52,990 nt of DNA from Sphingomonadales bacterium (GTDB lineage: Bacteria > Pseudomonadota > Alphaproteobacteria > Sphingomonadales > Sphingomonadaceae): the NCBI GenBank assembly GCA_027488785.1, contig JAIYAY010000030.1, positions 1 to 52,990 of the forward strand, given 5' to 3'. Below, one piece after another: positions 35,581 through 44,209 of this stretch. How positions within the stretch are numbered: the stretch's first letter is position 1; each line of letters starts with the position of its first letter. The translations under genes were made by a program, and so were the position numbers. The notes under the pieces are model-generated. The model had not been told where the DNA came from. It was given only the letters and a program-made list of their open reading frames with translations, and made no database searches.

Positions 35581-36878
35581 ATATGCAGGGTAATGGACAG
35601 GCCATGATTGGCCGGCGCGGGTTTTTGTCATGGGGCGGCCAATTGGCAGCAGCGGGTGCCATTGGTGCATTTGTCCCGGCACGCGCTTGGGCGCAGGCAG
35701 CCGAATTATATCCGACTATCCGGACGCAGTTTGAAAGCTATGTCTCTTCGGGCAAGCTCCCCGGTGTTCTCGCCACCATTGGCCGCGCGGCGGGCTTACC
35801 TGATGTCGTTGCCGTTGGCACGCAAGGACTGGGCGAAACTACGCCTGTGAATATCGACACATTGTGGCGCATTTATTCGATGACAAAGCCTGTCACCGGC
35901 ATTGCCGCGATGATCCTTGTGGACGAAGGCAAGATGAAGCTCGATCAGCCGATTGCCGATTTCCTGCCAGAATTTGCCAATATGACGGTCCTGACCGATC
36001 CGGACAAGAATCTGAACGCGGTACCCGCCAAGACGCAGATTACCCTGCGCCATTTGCTGACCCATACCGCTGGTCTTGGTTATTCCATCATTACCAAAGG
36101 CCCATTGCTTCAGGCCTATCTCGACAATGGTATCACGCCGGGCATCGTCAGCCGCTTTCCTATTCCCGGTCAGGCGGCAAGTGCGCCTACCCCAGATCTC
36201 AAGACATTTTCCAAACGGCTGGCCAAGCTGCCATTGATTGCCGAGCCGGGCACAAAATGGAGCTATTCTATCTCGCTCGATTTGCTTGGACGCGTGATTG
36301 AAGTTGCCAGCGGCATGGATTTTGAGGTCTTTTTGAAAACGCGCATTTTTGAGCCGCTGAAAATGACCAGCAGCTATTTCCAAGTGCCGAAGTCGGAAAT
36401 CAAACGCTTCGTGTCCAATTACGCGCCCGTTAACGGCGTGTTGTTCCCAATCGATCCCGCGTCGACCAGCATTTATCTCGATAAACCAGCCTTTGCCTTT
36501 GGCGGTGCGGGCATGGTAGCGTCCGCCCGCGATTATGACCGTTTCCTCAACATGTTGGCTAATTATGGTGAATTGGATGGCGTCCGCATCATGTCAACGG
36601 CTGCTGCTAAACTCGCCATGTCCGATTTGCTGCCGTCCGCTGTTACAACAGATGGCACGTTCGCTGAAGGCGCTGGCTTTGGTGCGGGTGGCCGGGTCGG
36701 CAAGGGCATGAATGAAGGCGTGTTCGGCTGGGGCGGTGCGGCGGGTACGGTGGCTTTTGTCGATCCAAGAAGCAAATTGCGGGCCGTCTGCATGGCGCAA
36801 TATATGCCGAGCAATGTCTATCCCTTCCATGCAGACTTCGCCAAATGGGTCCTTAAGGACCTTGGTTTGCCCGCTTAA
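35577..36878 (+). CDS. Serine hydrolase, beta-lactamase/penicillin-binding protein class C family, Tat-exported
   Basis: A 433-residue protein. The N-terminus has a twin-arginine signal ('RRGFLSWGG', hydrophobic stretch, 'ARAWA' cleavage site). The catalytic Ser-x-x-Lys is in 'YSMTKPVTGIAA' near residue 100; 'LTHTAGLGY' and 'WSYSISLDLLGRVIE' (the Tyr motif) fit the class C esterase/beta-lactamase group. True resistance is not implied: this family includes esterases and peptidases. The start ATG overlaps the mutY stop and has AGGGGA upstream. Confidence 0.88.
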   Translation: MNMQGNGQAMIGRRGFLSWGGQLAAAGAIGAFVPARAWAQAAELYPTIRTQFESYVSSGKLPGVLATIGRAAGLPDVVAVGTQGLGETTPVNIDTLWRIYSMTKPVTGIAAMILVDEGKMKLDQPIADFLPEFANMTVLTDPDKNLNAVPAKTQITLRHLLTHTAGLGYSIITKGPLLQAYLDNGITPGIVSRFPIPGQAASAPTPDLKTFSKRLAKLPLIAEPGTKWSYSISLDLLGRVIEVASGMDFEVFLKTRIFEPLKMTSSYFQVPKSEIKRFVSNYAPVNGVLFPIDPASTSIYLDKPAFAFGGAGMVASARDYDRFLNMLANYGELDGVRIMSTAAAKLAMSDLLPSAVTTDGTFAEGAGFGAGGRVGKGMNEGVFGWGGAAGTVAFVDPRSKLRAVCMAQYMPSNVYPFHADFAKWVLKDLGLPA

Positions 36879-36882
36879 AACC

Positions 36883-37752
36883 ATGATGGCTCCTGGATTT
36901 ACCGGCTCACCCCTCGACCGCGCGGACCGCGTGCGCAATGATGCAGAGGCCTATGGCCTGTTATTGGGGGACTGGCGCGCGCGGGTGTTGGGGCTTGACG
37001 GGCTTGACCCGCGGGTCAGCGATGCTGGCGGCTTGCACTGGCATTCTTTGGCCGAGCTTGAGGGTTCAGAAGAGCTCATCCTGCTTGGCCTGTCCGATGG
37101 GAAACCACATTTTGTGGCGTTGGTCGATGCAACGGGCGACGCGTTCCGTTCGCCAGCTATCTGGCGTGCCTTATCGATGTTACCTGCCGAGGATGCCGCG
37201 ATTTACGGCACGGCACGCAGCCTCATCGAATGGCATAATGGCCATCGTTTCTGTGGACGCTGTGGCGTGGCGACGGTGCTGTTTCGCGCTGGCTGGGGCC
37301 GCAAATGCGGTAATTGCCAAAAGGAACATTTTCCGCGCACGGACCCTGTTGTCATCATGCTTGCCGAATTTGAAGGCAAGGCACTAGTGGGGCGGCAGTC
37401 CCGCTTCCCGCCGGGTAATTATTCGGCGCTGGCGGGCTTTTTGGAACCCGGTGAATCTATTGAAGAGGCTGTTCGCCGCGAAATTTATGAAGAAGCGGGC
37501 GTAACCTGCGGCGCGGTGCGTTATGTCACCAGCCAGCCTTGGCCCTTTGGCGGATCACAATTGATGATCGCGTGCACCGCCGATGCGCTTGGGGATGCAC
37601 TCACGCTCGACACCGACGAGATTGAAGATGCAATGTGGGTGACGAAGGAGGAAGCTATGGCTGCTCTAAAGGGCGAGACCGACCGCCGTTTCAATGCGCC
37701 GCCACCCTTTGCGATTGCGCATAGCCTGCTGCGCCATTGGGTGTCGCAATGA
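36883..37752 (+). CDS. nudC: NAD(+) diphosphatase (NADH pyrophosphatase)
   Basis: A 289-residue Nudix hydrolase cleaving NAD(H) to NMN(H) and AMP, also linked to removal of NAD caps from RNA. A four-Cys zinc motif 'FCGRCGVATVLF' and 'KCGNCQ' precedes the Nudix box 'GFLEPGESIEEAVRREIYEE'. The 'SQPWPFGGSQLMI' that follows is the hallmark of NudC. The start is the double ATG at 36883/36886, five bases after the serine-hydrolase stop; longer in-frame starts lie inside that gene. The next gene starts in its stop codon. Confidence 0.95.
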   Translation: MMAPGFTGSPLDRADRVRNDAEAYGLLLGDWRARVLGLDGLDPRVSDAGGLHWHSLAELEGSEELILLGLSDGKPHFVALVDATGDAFRSPAIWRALSMLPAEDAAIYGTARSLIEWHNGHRFCGRCGVATVLFRAGWGRKCGNCQKEHFPRTDPVVIMLAEFEGKALVGRQSRFPPGNYSALAGFLEPGESIEEAVRREIYEEAGVTCGAVRYVTSQPWPFGGSQLMIACTADALGDALTLDTDEIEDAMWVTKEEAMAALKGETDRRFNAPPPFAIAHSLLRHWVSQ

Positions 37753-38423
37753 CGGCTGGTGCGGTACCGTTGCGCATCGACATCGTGTCGGATGTGGTAT
37801 GCCCTTGGTGCATCATTGGCTTGAAACAGGTGGAAAAAGCACTGACGCTCGTTGGCCAAGACATAGCCGCCGAAACCTACTGGCATCCCTTTGAGCTCAA
37901 CCCAAACATGCCGCCCGAAGGTGAAGATACTGCCGAGCATATTGCGCGCAAATATGGCAGCACGCCCGATCAAAGCCGTATTAATCGGAGCAGGCTGTCC
38001 GACATCGGCAACAGCGTCGGCTTCGCGTTTAATTATGGTGACGGCATGCGCATTTATAACACGTTCAACGCGCATAAATTGCTGACTATCTTTGGCAGCG
38101 AGCGGGGTTGGCGCGCGCAAACAAAACTGAAAATGGCTTTGTTCACTGCTTATTTTCAGGATCGCCGCGATGTGAGCGACATTGATATTCTGTGCGACAT
38201 TGCCGAGGCGCAAGATATGGACCGCGACGTGGCTTTGGCATGGATCAATGACGTTGCTCTGACGAGCAGCGTGCGCGCCGAAATGGCACATTGGACCGAC
38301 CAGAATATTACTGGCGTGCCGGCGATCATCTTCGATCAGAAATATATGGTCCCCGGCGCGCAAAGCGCGGAAACCTTCGCCGATGTGATTAACAAGGTGT
38401 TGACAAAGCGCGCGGCGGCTTAG
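37749..38423 (+). CDS. DsbA family oxidoreductase, FrnE-like (cytoplasmic)
   Basis: A 224-residue thioredoxin-fold protein without a signal peptide. 'IDIVSDVVCPWCIIGLKQVE' has the CPWC site of FrnE/2-hydroxychromene-isomerase-like proteins, and 'ITGVPAIIFDQKYMVPGAQS' is the cis-Pro and C-terminal signature. A helical insert occupies the centre. FrnE proteins are cytosolic disulfide isomerases or polyketide-associated enzymes; a redox role is the safe inference. Its ATG overlaps the nudC stop and its own TAG stop sits in a 20-mer matching the MITE-like element end. Confidence 0.9.
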   Translation: MTAGAVPLRIDIVSDVVCPWCIIGLKQVEKALTLVGQDIAAETYWHPFELNPNMPPEGEDTAEHIARKYGSTPDQSRINRSRLSDIGNSVGFAFNYGDGMRIYNTFNAHKLLTIFGSERGWRAQTKLKMALFTAYFQDRRDVSDIDILCDIAEAQDMDRDVALAWINDVALTSSVRAEMAHWTDQNITGVPAIIFDQKYMVPGAQSAETFADVINKVLTKRAAA

Positions 38424-38439
38424 GCTCAGGACGACTTAA
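38420..38439. repeat. Solo copy of the MITE-like element end
   Basis: TTAGGCTCAGGACGACTTAA differs at only two of 20 positions from TTAGGGTCAGGACCACTTAA at 11393-11412, the left end of the MITE-like element including its TTA flank. It supplies the TAG stop of the FrnE-like gene and, on the other strand, the TAA stop of the DUF1489 gene. Confidence 0.6.
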
Positions 38440-38840
38440 ACCAGCCCCATCTTCATCAGTTCGTTCAGCATCTTCGGCGACATTTCGTCGCGGCCATCGG
38501 ATTCTACCGCATCCAGATCCGGTGGCGCGTTAGCGTCTTCGAGATAGCGCCAGCCCTGATGCGCACGCTTGGGCATGGAGCGAACGGCGATGAGCTGGGG
38601 TACAATGCGGATCCAATACCGACCCGCGCCATTTTCCATAAAACCGATGATAGGGCTTCTGCCAATGATCGTATGCGCGTGGATCCAATAGAGCGAACCG
38701 CCCGCCATTTCTGCGACGCGCTTGGGCAAATAGCGGGTGGTTAAACGCACTTCACCGTCTTGGGCATATGCGGCAAGGCGCTCGCGCAAATGCTGCGGGC
38801 TTTCCGCGCCAAAGGCGATTTTGGTCATGTTTAAGGGCAT
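38436..38840 (-). CDS. DUF1489 family protein
   Basis: A 134-residue cytoplasmic protein of a family found across Alphaproteobacteria. 'MPLNMTKIAFGAES' at the start, 'YLPKRVAEMAGGSLYWIHAH', 'IGRSPIIGF', 'AHQGWRYLE' and the C-terminal 'MSPKMLNELMKMGLV' fit it. No function is known. It lies 24 bases after mgtE on the same strand and is convergent with the FrnE-like gene. Confidence 0.88.
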   Translation of the reverse strand: MPLNMTKIAFGAESPQHLRERLAAYAQDGEVRLTTRYLPKRVAEMAGGSLYWIHAHTIIGRSPIIGFMENGAGRYWIRIVPQLIAVRSMPKRAHQGWRYLEDANAPPDLDAVESDGRDEMSPKMLNELMKMGLV

Positions 38841-38864
38841 ATCAGCGATTTGGGAACTGTGCGG

Positions 38865-40274
38865 TTAACCGGCAAGACCGCTGAAGACCGCGAGGCCCAG
38901 AAAAATGAGGAAGCCCATTGAATCGGTAATCATCGTTACAAAGATCGAGCTTGAAACTGCGGGGTCTTGATCCAAGCGGTCCAGCAACACGGGAATGGCA
39001 ACGCCCGACAATCCGGCCAGCGAAATGTTGCACAATATTGCCAAAGCAATGACGCCCGCGAGCCGCCAATTCTCGAAAATCAGGCCCGCGCCGAGACCTG
39101 CAATCACCGCGATTGTTGCACCGATAAGCAGGGCGACCCGTATCTCGCGCCAAATCGAGCGCATGGTGTTGGATTGTGTCAACTGGTTGGTGGCCAATGC
39201 GCGCACGGTTACGGCAAGTGTTTGTGTCCCTGCATTGCCGCCAATGGATGCGACGATAGGCATCAGAACCGCAAGCGCAACCATCGTTTCAATCGCTGCG
39301 CCAAATTGGGCAATGATGAAACTAGCGACCATCGCCGTACCCAAATTGGCAATCAGCCAGCGCACGCGCGCCTTATAGCTGTCCGCAATTGGCTCGTTAA
39401 TGTCGCCTTCGCCGGCACCTGACAGGCGCAAAATATCCTCGTCGGCTTCTTCCTGAATGATATGGACGATGTCATCGGCGGTGATGACACCCACCAATCG
39501 GCCGGAACCATCGACTACAGCTGCGGAAATCAGCGCGTATTTCTGGAAGCGTAATGCGACCTCTTCCTGATCCATATCGACCGGGATGAGTGTTTGTTCA
39601 CGCATCATGATTTCGCTGACCGGCACCTTGCGCTGGCTGCGCATGATCCAGCTTAATTTGCATGTGCCCACGGGCTTATGCTGCGGATCAACGACGAAAA
39701 CTTCCCAGAATTCGGTGGTCAGCTCTTGGTGATCGCGCAGATAATCGATGAGCTGACCAACGGTCATATGTTCCGGCACCGCGACCAACTCGCGCTGCAT
39801 GATACGGCCAGCGGATTCGTCAGGATAAGATAGCGCATCTTCTATGACCGCGCGGTCTTCGGGGTCCAGCTCGGCCAAAACGGCTTGCTGGTCCTCTTCC
39901 TCCATGTCCTCGATAATCGCAACAGCGTCATCGGTATCCAATTGTCCGGCAAGTCCCGCTACTTGGGACGCGGGTAAAGCATCGATAATGTCTTCGCGGA
40001 CATAGTCGTTGACCTCAGCCAGCACCTCGGCGCTCATGAGGTCGCCAAGGCTGATGGCCAGAAGGCCACGCCGTTCGGATGGGGTTAGTTCGAGAAGGTC
40101 AGCAATGTCGGCTTCGTGCAGCGGTTCAACAAGCCGGTACACTTCGTCCAGATCGCCTTCGTCGACAGCGTCGAGAACGCGGTCGACATAGTCGCGCGTC
40201 AGGCGATTGTCTTCGTCCAGCGTTTCCACGATTTCGGGGTCAAGGACGGTCGGGTTGGCGATGTCGCTGGTCAA
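38865..40274 (-). CDS. mgtE: Magnesium transporter MgtE
   Basis: A 469-residue Mg2+ channel/transporter. An acidic N domain (about 30-140, 'LHEADIADLLE', 'DTDDAVAIIEDMEEEDQQ') and two CBS domains (about 145-270, 'YPDESAGRIMQRE', 'SAAVVDGSGRLVGVITADD') sense cytoplasmic Mg2+. Five membrane helices follow from about 310, with 'PIVASIGGNAGTQTLAVTVR' the pore signature. I chose a TTG start preceded by GGGAGG seven bases upstream; the ATG 26 codons earlier has no ribosome site and adds unconserved residues. Confidence 0.93.
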   Translation of the reverse strand: MTSDIANPTVLDPEIVETLDEDNRLTRDYVDRVLDAVDEGDLDEVYRLVEPLHEADIADLLELTPSERRGLLAISLGDLMSAEVLAEVNDYVREDIIDALPASQVAGLAGQLDTDDAVAIIEDMEEEDQQAVLAELDPEDRAVIEDALSYPDESAGRIMQRELVAVPEHMTVGQLIDYLRDHQELTTEFWEVFVVDPQHKPVGTCKLSWIMRSQRKVPVSEIMMREQTLIPVDMDQEEVALRFQKYALISAAVVDGSGRLVGVITADDIVHIIQEEADEDILRLSGAGEGDINEPIADSYKARVRWLIANLGTAMVASFIIAQFGAAIETMVALAVLMPIVASIGGNAGTQTLAVTVRALATNQLTQSNTMRSIWREIRVALLIGATIAVIAGLGAGLIFENWRLAGVIALAILCNISLAGLSGVAIPVLLDRLDQDPAVSSSIFVTMITDSMGFLIFLGLAVFSGLAG

Positions 40275-40430
40275 TTGCGGGCCTCCCGTTTTTCCATCTG
40301 AGACGTTGTAGTAAGAATTCGCCCCTCCTAAGCAGGCGGCCGCAAAATGCAATGATTTTGGCTTTGCACCTCTGCGATGCTTCGCCTAGGGCAGCCGACA
40401 TCGAATTTACACGCCTAAAGGAATCTCAAT

Positions 40431-40880
40431 ATGGCCGATCAAACACTTACCTTTTCGCTCGACAGCGGCGACGTTGTAATCAAGCTGCGTCCTGATTTGG
40501 CGCCCAATCACGTAGCCCGCATCACCGAGCTTGCCAGCGAAGGTTTTTACGATGGCGTGAAGTTTCACCGCGTAATCCCCGGCTTCATGGCGCAGGGCGG
40601 CTGCCCCAATGGCACGGGTATGGGCGGTTCGTCCAAGCCAAATCTGAAGCAGGAATTTAACGCAGAGCCACATGTGCGCGGCGTTTGCTCTATGGCGCGG
40701 ACCAATGATCCAAACACCGCCAACAGCCAGTTTTTCATTTGTTTTGACGATGCCACCTTCTTGGACCGTCAGTACACCGTCTGGGGCCAAGTGATCAGCG
40801 GCATGGAGCATATCGACGCTTTGCCAAAGGGTGAACCACCTGCGAACCCTGGCGTTATTCGCAAGGCGACCGTAGCTTAA
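40431..40880 (+). CDS. Peptidylprolyl isomerase, cyclophilin type
   Basis: A 149-residue cytoplasmic cyclophilin that speeds cis-trans isomerisation of prolyl bonds. The active-site Arg is in 'YDGVKFHRVIPGFMAQGG', with 'NSQFFICFDDATFLDRQYTV' and 'WGQVISGMEHID' the other catalytic and structural blocks. It resembles PpiB; no signal peptide is seen. AAAGGA lies about eight bases before the ATG. A bidirectional terminator follows. Confidence 0.94.
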   Translation: MADQTLTFSLDSGDVVIKLRPDLAPNHVARITELASEGFYDGVKFHRVIPGFMAQGGCPNGTGMGGSSKPNLKQEFNAEPHVRGVCSMARTNDPNTANSQFFICFDDATFLDRQYTVWGQVISGMEHIDALPKGEPPANPGVIRKATVA

Positions 40881-40898
40881 TTAGCAAAAGCACAATTA

Positions 40899-40942
40899 AA
40901 AACGCGCGGGAGGCCGTTGGGCTTCCCGCGCGTTTTGTTTTT
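40899..40942. terminator. Bidirectional intrinsic terminator
   Basis: A 13-bp perfect stem, AAAACGCGCGGGA (40899-40911) and TCCCGCGCGTTTT (40924-40936), followed by GTTTTTT on the plus strand and preceded by A residues that give a T-run on the minus strand. It lies between the convergent cyclophilin and EF-hand genes and can serve both. Confidence 0.93.
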
Positions 40943-40959
40943 TACAAATTGGGCAATGA

Positions 40960-41250
40960 TTAGTCGTTGCCGCCTTGTGCAGCTTCTGGCGGACGCATCG
41001 CCGCCATCGCGGCTTTCAACTCGGCCATTGAAATCTTGTCGTCCTTATCCGTATCAATATTCGCGAAATACTGAACCAATGGGCCTTGCGCCTCATCCTT
41101 GGCAATGAAGCCGTCCTTATTGGCATCGAGAAACGCGAAAATCTGCTCTGGTTGTGGCACGCCACCACTTGGCGGAGGCGGCGGGGCATCTTGCGCCATG
41201 ACGGCGGGTGAAAGCAGGAGAGCCGACAAGACGGCGAATGACTTCAGCAT
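40960..41250 (-). CDS. Small exported EF-hand protein
   Basis: A 96-residue protein with a signal peptide ('LKSFAVLSALLLSPAVMAQ'), a Pro-rich linker and two EF-hand loops: 'DANKDGFIAKDE' and 'DTDKDDKISMAE', both with acidic residues at positions 1, 3, 5 and 12. It should bind calcium in the periplasm. AAAGGA six bases upstream fixes the start; the longer open frame continues upstream into the phzF-like gene. Target unknown. Confidence 0.85.
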   Translation of the reverse strand: MLKSFAVLSALLLSPAVMAQDAPPPPPSGGVPQPEQIFAFLDANKDGFIAKDEAQGPLVQYFANIDTDKDDKISMAELKAAMAAMRPPEAAQGGND

Positions 41251-41285
41251 GAATGATCCTTTGAACAATGGAATGTCGTTGTTGG

Positions 41286-42083
41286 TCAGCGCAAGCTGAA
41301 CAGTCCCTTTACTACCGTAAAACAATGGCCAGACAACCAAACTTTGTCGACCTCTAATTGGCAGCCCAAATATCCACCGCGAGCCGATGCCTGATATGCG
41401 CTGAAGCTGTTGCGACCAAGGATTGATGCCCAATATGGCGCGATCACCGCATGGGCACTGCCCGTGACACTGTCCTCATCTACGCCTGCCCCGGGTACAA
41501 ATACGCGGCTAATGATGTCCGTATCGTCACCGCGTGCGGTGGCGGTGAAGCTGTCATCGCCCAACGCCGCCAACGCCTTCATATCGGGCTTGAGCGCCAA
41601 AATTTCGGCAGCGGTTGCATAAACGAACATATTATAGCTGTCGGGATTACTGCGCATCGACAAAGGCTTGCCACCCATCGCGGCCAACATGTCTGGATTG
41701 TTGACTTCCTCTGTAGGAATGGCAGGCAGAGCGACGGCATAAGCATCACCTTCGCGGCGTACTTCGAGTATTCCGGCTTTGCGCGTGCGTAACGTCACGC
41801 GGTCCAGCCCGGGATTCTGACTCAGAATGATATGCCCGCTTGCCAATGTCGCATGGCCACAGAGGCGAATTTCTACAGTCGGCGTGAACCAGCGCAGTTC
41901 ATAATCCGCGGCGCCCGTTATGTCTGGCACATAATAAGCGGTTTCCGCGAAGTTGTTCTCCTCCGCAATCGCCTGAAGCACGGCGTCATCCAACCATGCC
42001 GTCAGCGGCATTACGGCGGCTTGATTGCCGGTAAAGGGGCGATCCGCAAAGGCGTCTACATGGTAATAAGGCAGTTCAGTCAT
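41286..42083 (-). CDS. PhzF family phenazine biosynthesis-like protein
   Basis: A 265-residue two-lobed diaminopimelate-epimerase-fold protein. 'YYHVDAFADRPFTGNQAAV' at the N-terminus, 'EENNFAETAYYV' with the conserved Glu, 'RWFTPTVEIRLCGHATLASG' and 'DEDSVTGSAHAVIAPYW' are the family motifs. Most members outside phenazine producers are isomerases of unknown substrate; no phenazine genes are nearby. I start at 'MTELPYYHV'. The start overlaps the end of the cation transporter gene by eight bases. Confidence 0.9.
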   Translation of the reverse strand: MTELPYYHVDAFADRPFTGNQAAVMPLTAWLDDAVLQAIAEENNFAETAYYVPDITGAADYELRWFTPTVEIRLCGHATLASGHIILSQNPGLDRVTLRTRKAGILEVRREGDAYAVALPAIPTEEVNNPDMLAAMGGKPLSMRSNPDSYNMFVYATAAEILALKPDMKALAALGDDSFTATARGDDTDIISRVFVPGAGVDEDSVTGSAHAVIAPYWASILGRNSFSAYQASARGGYLGCQLEVDKVWLSGHCFTVVKGLFSLR

Positions 42084-43029
42084 CGGCTCTCTCGTTATGC
42101 TCAATCGTTTCGGACGGGATATAGCCCATCTCATCCTTATGGCCTTCAGGGTCGGGGTGGATCAGGACTTCGACACCTGGAAATGCGTCCATCAACGCTT
42201 GCTCTACCTCATCCATGATATCATGGGCGGCCGCGACCGTCATATTGGGGTCGACCCAGACATGGAATTGGCAGAAATCATGGGCGCCGCTCGAACGGGT
42301 ACGCATGTCATGAATGCCGCGCAATTCCGGATGACGCAGCGCGACTTCGATAAACCGTTGCCGTTTTTCCTCTGGCCATTCACGGTCCAGCAATTGATCC
42401 AGCGCCGTGCGCGCCGCGCGATATGCACCCCATGATAACCATGCGGCAATGGCCATCCCGAATAACGGGTCGGCGCCGCGCACATTCAACATGGTGTCGA
42501 GCAGTATCGCGACGATCACCGCGATGTTCAGCAAAAGGTCGCTTTGATAATGTACATGATCAGCTTGAATAGCGACCGATCCAGTTTTGCGGACCACATG
42601 CCGTTGATAAGCCAGCAAACCCAAGGTGGCGACGATGGCGATGACCGATACGCCAATGCCATATTCGGGATGCGCGGTTTGTCCCTGTTCGCCCAAGCGC
42701 ACCACGGCGCGCCACGCGATAAGGACTGCGGATACCGAAATTAACACGACCTGAAACAGCGCAGACAACGCCTCTGCTTTGCCATGGCCGAAACGGTGGT
42801 CATCATCGGCGGGCATTGCGGCATAACGGACGCTGAATAATGTCAGCACCGATGCCAGAACGTCAAAGCCCGTATCCGCCAACGACGCCAATAAAGCGAC
42901 GGAGCCTGTTTCGGCGGCGGCAAAAATCTTCAGCGCGAGCAGGAACAAGGCCATGGTCACGCTCGCAATGGCCGCGCGGTTGGTTAGGTCGCCATGCGCA
43001 TATTGATGGTGATTATGGGCAAGGCTCAT
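42076..43029 (-). CDS. Cation diffusion facilitator transporter (FieF/YiiP-like)
   Basis: A 317-residue metal/proton antiporter. Six membrane helices span about 25-215. The metal site in helix 2 is 'SLADTGFDVLASV' and in helix 5 'DHVHYQSDLLLN' (the H-x3-D pattern typical of Zn/Fe exporters); 'DHRFGHGKAEAL' is the cytoplasmic loop signature. The cytoplasmic C-terminal domain has 'GIHDMRTRSSGAHDFCQFHV' and 'VLIHPDPEGH'. A His-rich N-terminus ('HNHHQYAH') may bind metal. I start at 'MSLAHNHH', ten bases after the pdxH stop. Confidence 0.92.
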   Translation of the reverse strand: MSLAHNHHQYAHGDLTNRAAIASVTMALFLLALKIFAAAETGSVALLASLADTGFDVLASVLTLFSVRYAAMPADDDHRFGHGKAEALSALFQVVLISVSAVLIAWRAVVRLGEQGQTAHPEYGIGVSVIAIVATLGLLAYQRHVVRKTGSVAIQADHVHYQSDLLLNIAVIVAILLDTMLNVRGADPLFGMAIAAWLSWGAYRAARTALDQLLDREWPEEKRQRFIEVALRHPELRGIHDMRTRSSGAHDFCQFHVWVDPNMTVAAAHDIMDEVEQALMDAFPGVEVLIHPDPEGHKDEMGYIPSETIEHNERADD

Positions 43030-43039
43030 GGTCTGAGCG

Positions 43040-43636
43040 TCACGGGAAAAGCATGCCGCTTGTCCAGCCGTCACCATCGCGTTCATACAGCCAGCGTTCA
43101 TGTAAGCGGAACTCACGGTCTTGCCAGAATTCGATACGGTTCGGGGTCACTATCCAGCCGGACCAGTGCGGTGGACGTGGCACGTCTTGGCCTTCAAAAC
43201 GCGCCTCCACCTCGGCAAAGCGCGCTTCAAAGGTCGCGCGGTCGGCCAGCGGGCGGGACTGGTCGGATGCCCATGCGCCAAGCTGCGAATTGCGTGAGCG
43301 GGTTGCAAAATAGGCGTCAGCGGTCGCATCGTCGACGGGGCTCGCCGCGCCCTCAATCCGGATTTGCCGCCGCAAGGATTTCCAGTGAAATAGCAATGCG
43401 ACATGCTTGTTAGCCGACAATTGCGTGGCTTTGCGGCTTTCGAAATTGGTGTAGAATATAAATCCGCCATGCGTGCCTAGATCGCGGCCATGGCCTTTCA
43501 ACAATACCATCCGCACCGAAGGTTGGCCATCAACGCCCGTGGTTGCCAATGCCATGGCGTTGGAGTCATTGATTTCGTTCGCCCGCGCTTCGGCAAACCA
43601 TGCGTCGAACAGGCTAAAGGGATCGGGTCTTTCCAT
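43040..43636 (-). CDS. pdxH: Pyridoxamine 5'-phosphate oxidase
   Basis: A 198-residue FMN enzyme making pyridoxal 5'-phosphate. '[12 protein letters not shown]' at the N-terminus, '[20 protein letters not shown]' and '[12 protein letters not shown]' bind FMN, '[14 protein letters not shown]' and the C-terminal '[20 protein letters not shown]' are the family signature, with terminal Pro as usual. I start at '[10 protein letters not shown]' (14 codons into the open frame). Divergent from the ABA4-like gene. Confidence 0.95.
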   Translation of the reverse strand: MERPDPFSLFDAWFAEARANEINDSNAMALATTGVDGQPSVRMVLLKGHGRDLGTHGGFIFYTNFESRKATQLSANKHVALLFHWKSLRRQIRIEGAASPVDDATADAYFATRSRNSQLGAWASDQSRPLADRATFEARFAEVEARFEGQDVPRPPHWSGWIVTPNRIEFWQDREFRLHERWLYERDGDGWTSGMLFP

Positions 43637-43687
43637 AATCCAACGATAGGCTAGACTGATACGGGTTAAAAGGGGCAAGACGATAAA

Positions 43688-44155
43688 ATGAACTGGGACA
43701 TGATATTTGGGTTAGCCAATTTATGGGCTTTGCTTGGCTGGGTGATTTTGGCGTTTGCGCCGAAACGCGAGCGCGTTGTTCCTTTTGTCTTTTTCGCAGG
43801 CGCGGTCTTGCTCGCATGTCTCTATGCGGGTCTCATCATTCCGTTGATGGCTGGCCTGATTTCGGATGGTGGACCAATCGGACGTCCGCCTGCGGATTTT
43901 ACGACTTTGGCAGGCGTGATGGCGCTGTTTGACTCGCCTGGCGGTGCAACGATTGGCTGGATCCATTATTTGGCCTTCGATTTGTTTGTCGGCATCTGGA
44001 TCGCGCGTAACGCGGACGCGCATAAAATATCCCGCTGGCTGCAGGCCCCGATTTTGTTTTTTACCCTGATGGCTGGGCCAATTGGCTTGCTGCTCTACCT
44101 TCTGCTACGTGCGTTGATAGGCGAAAAACCGGAAAATGCGGTGCTCCCAAGTTGA
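43688..44155 (+). CDS. ABA4-like family membrane protein
   Basis: A 155-residue protein with four membrane segments (about 5-25, 33-57, 90-110, 122-145). '[15 protein letters not shown]', '[19 protein letters not shown]' and '[14 protein letters not shown]' match the ABA4-like (DUF4281) family. The plant namesake acts in neoxanthin formation; the bacterial role is not known, though sphingomonads are carotenoid producers. It is followed 54 bases later by the J-domain gene. Confidence 0.82.
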   Translation: MNWDMIFGLANLWALLGWVILAFAPKRERVVPFVFFAGAVLLACLYAGLIIPLMAGLISDGGPIGRPPADFTTLAGVMALFDSPGGATIGWIHYLAFDLFVGIWIARNADAHKISRWLQAPILFFTLMAGPIGLLLYLLLRALIGEKPENAVLPS

Positions 44156-44209
44156 CTCGGGGGGCTGTAATACCAATCTAGGGCGGGTATCAGAGTAACA
44201 GGGACAAGA

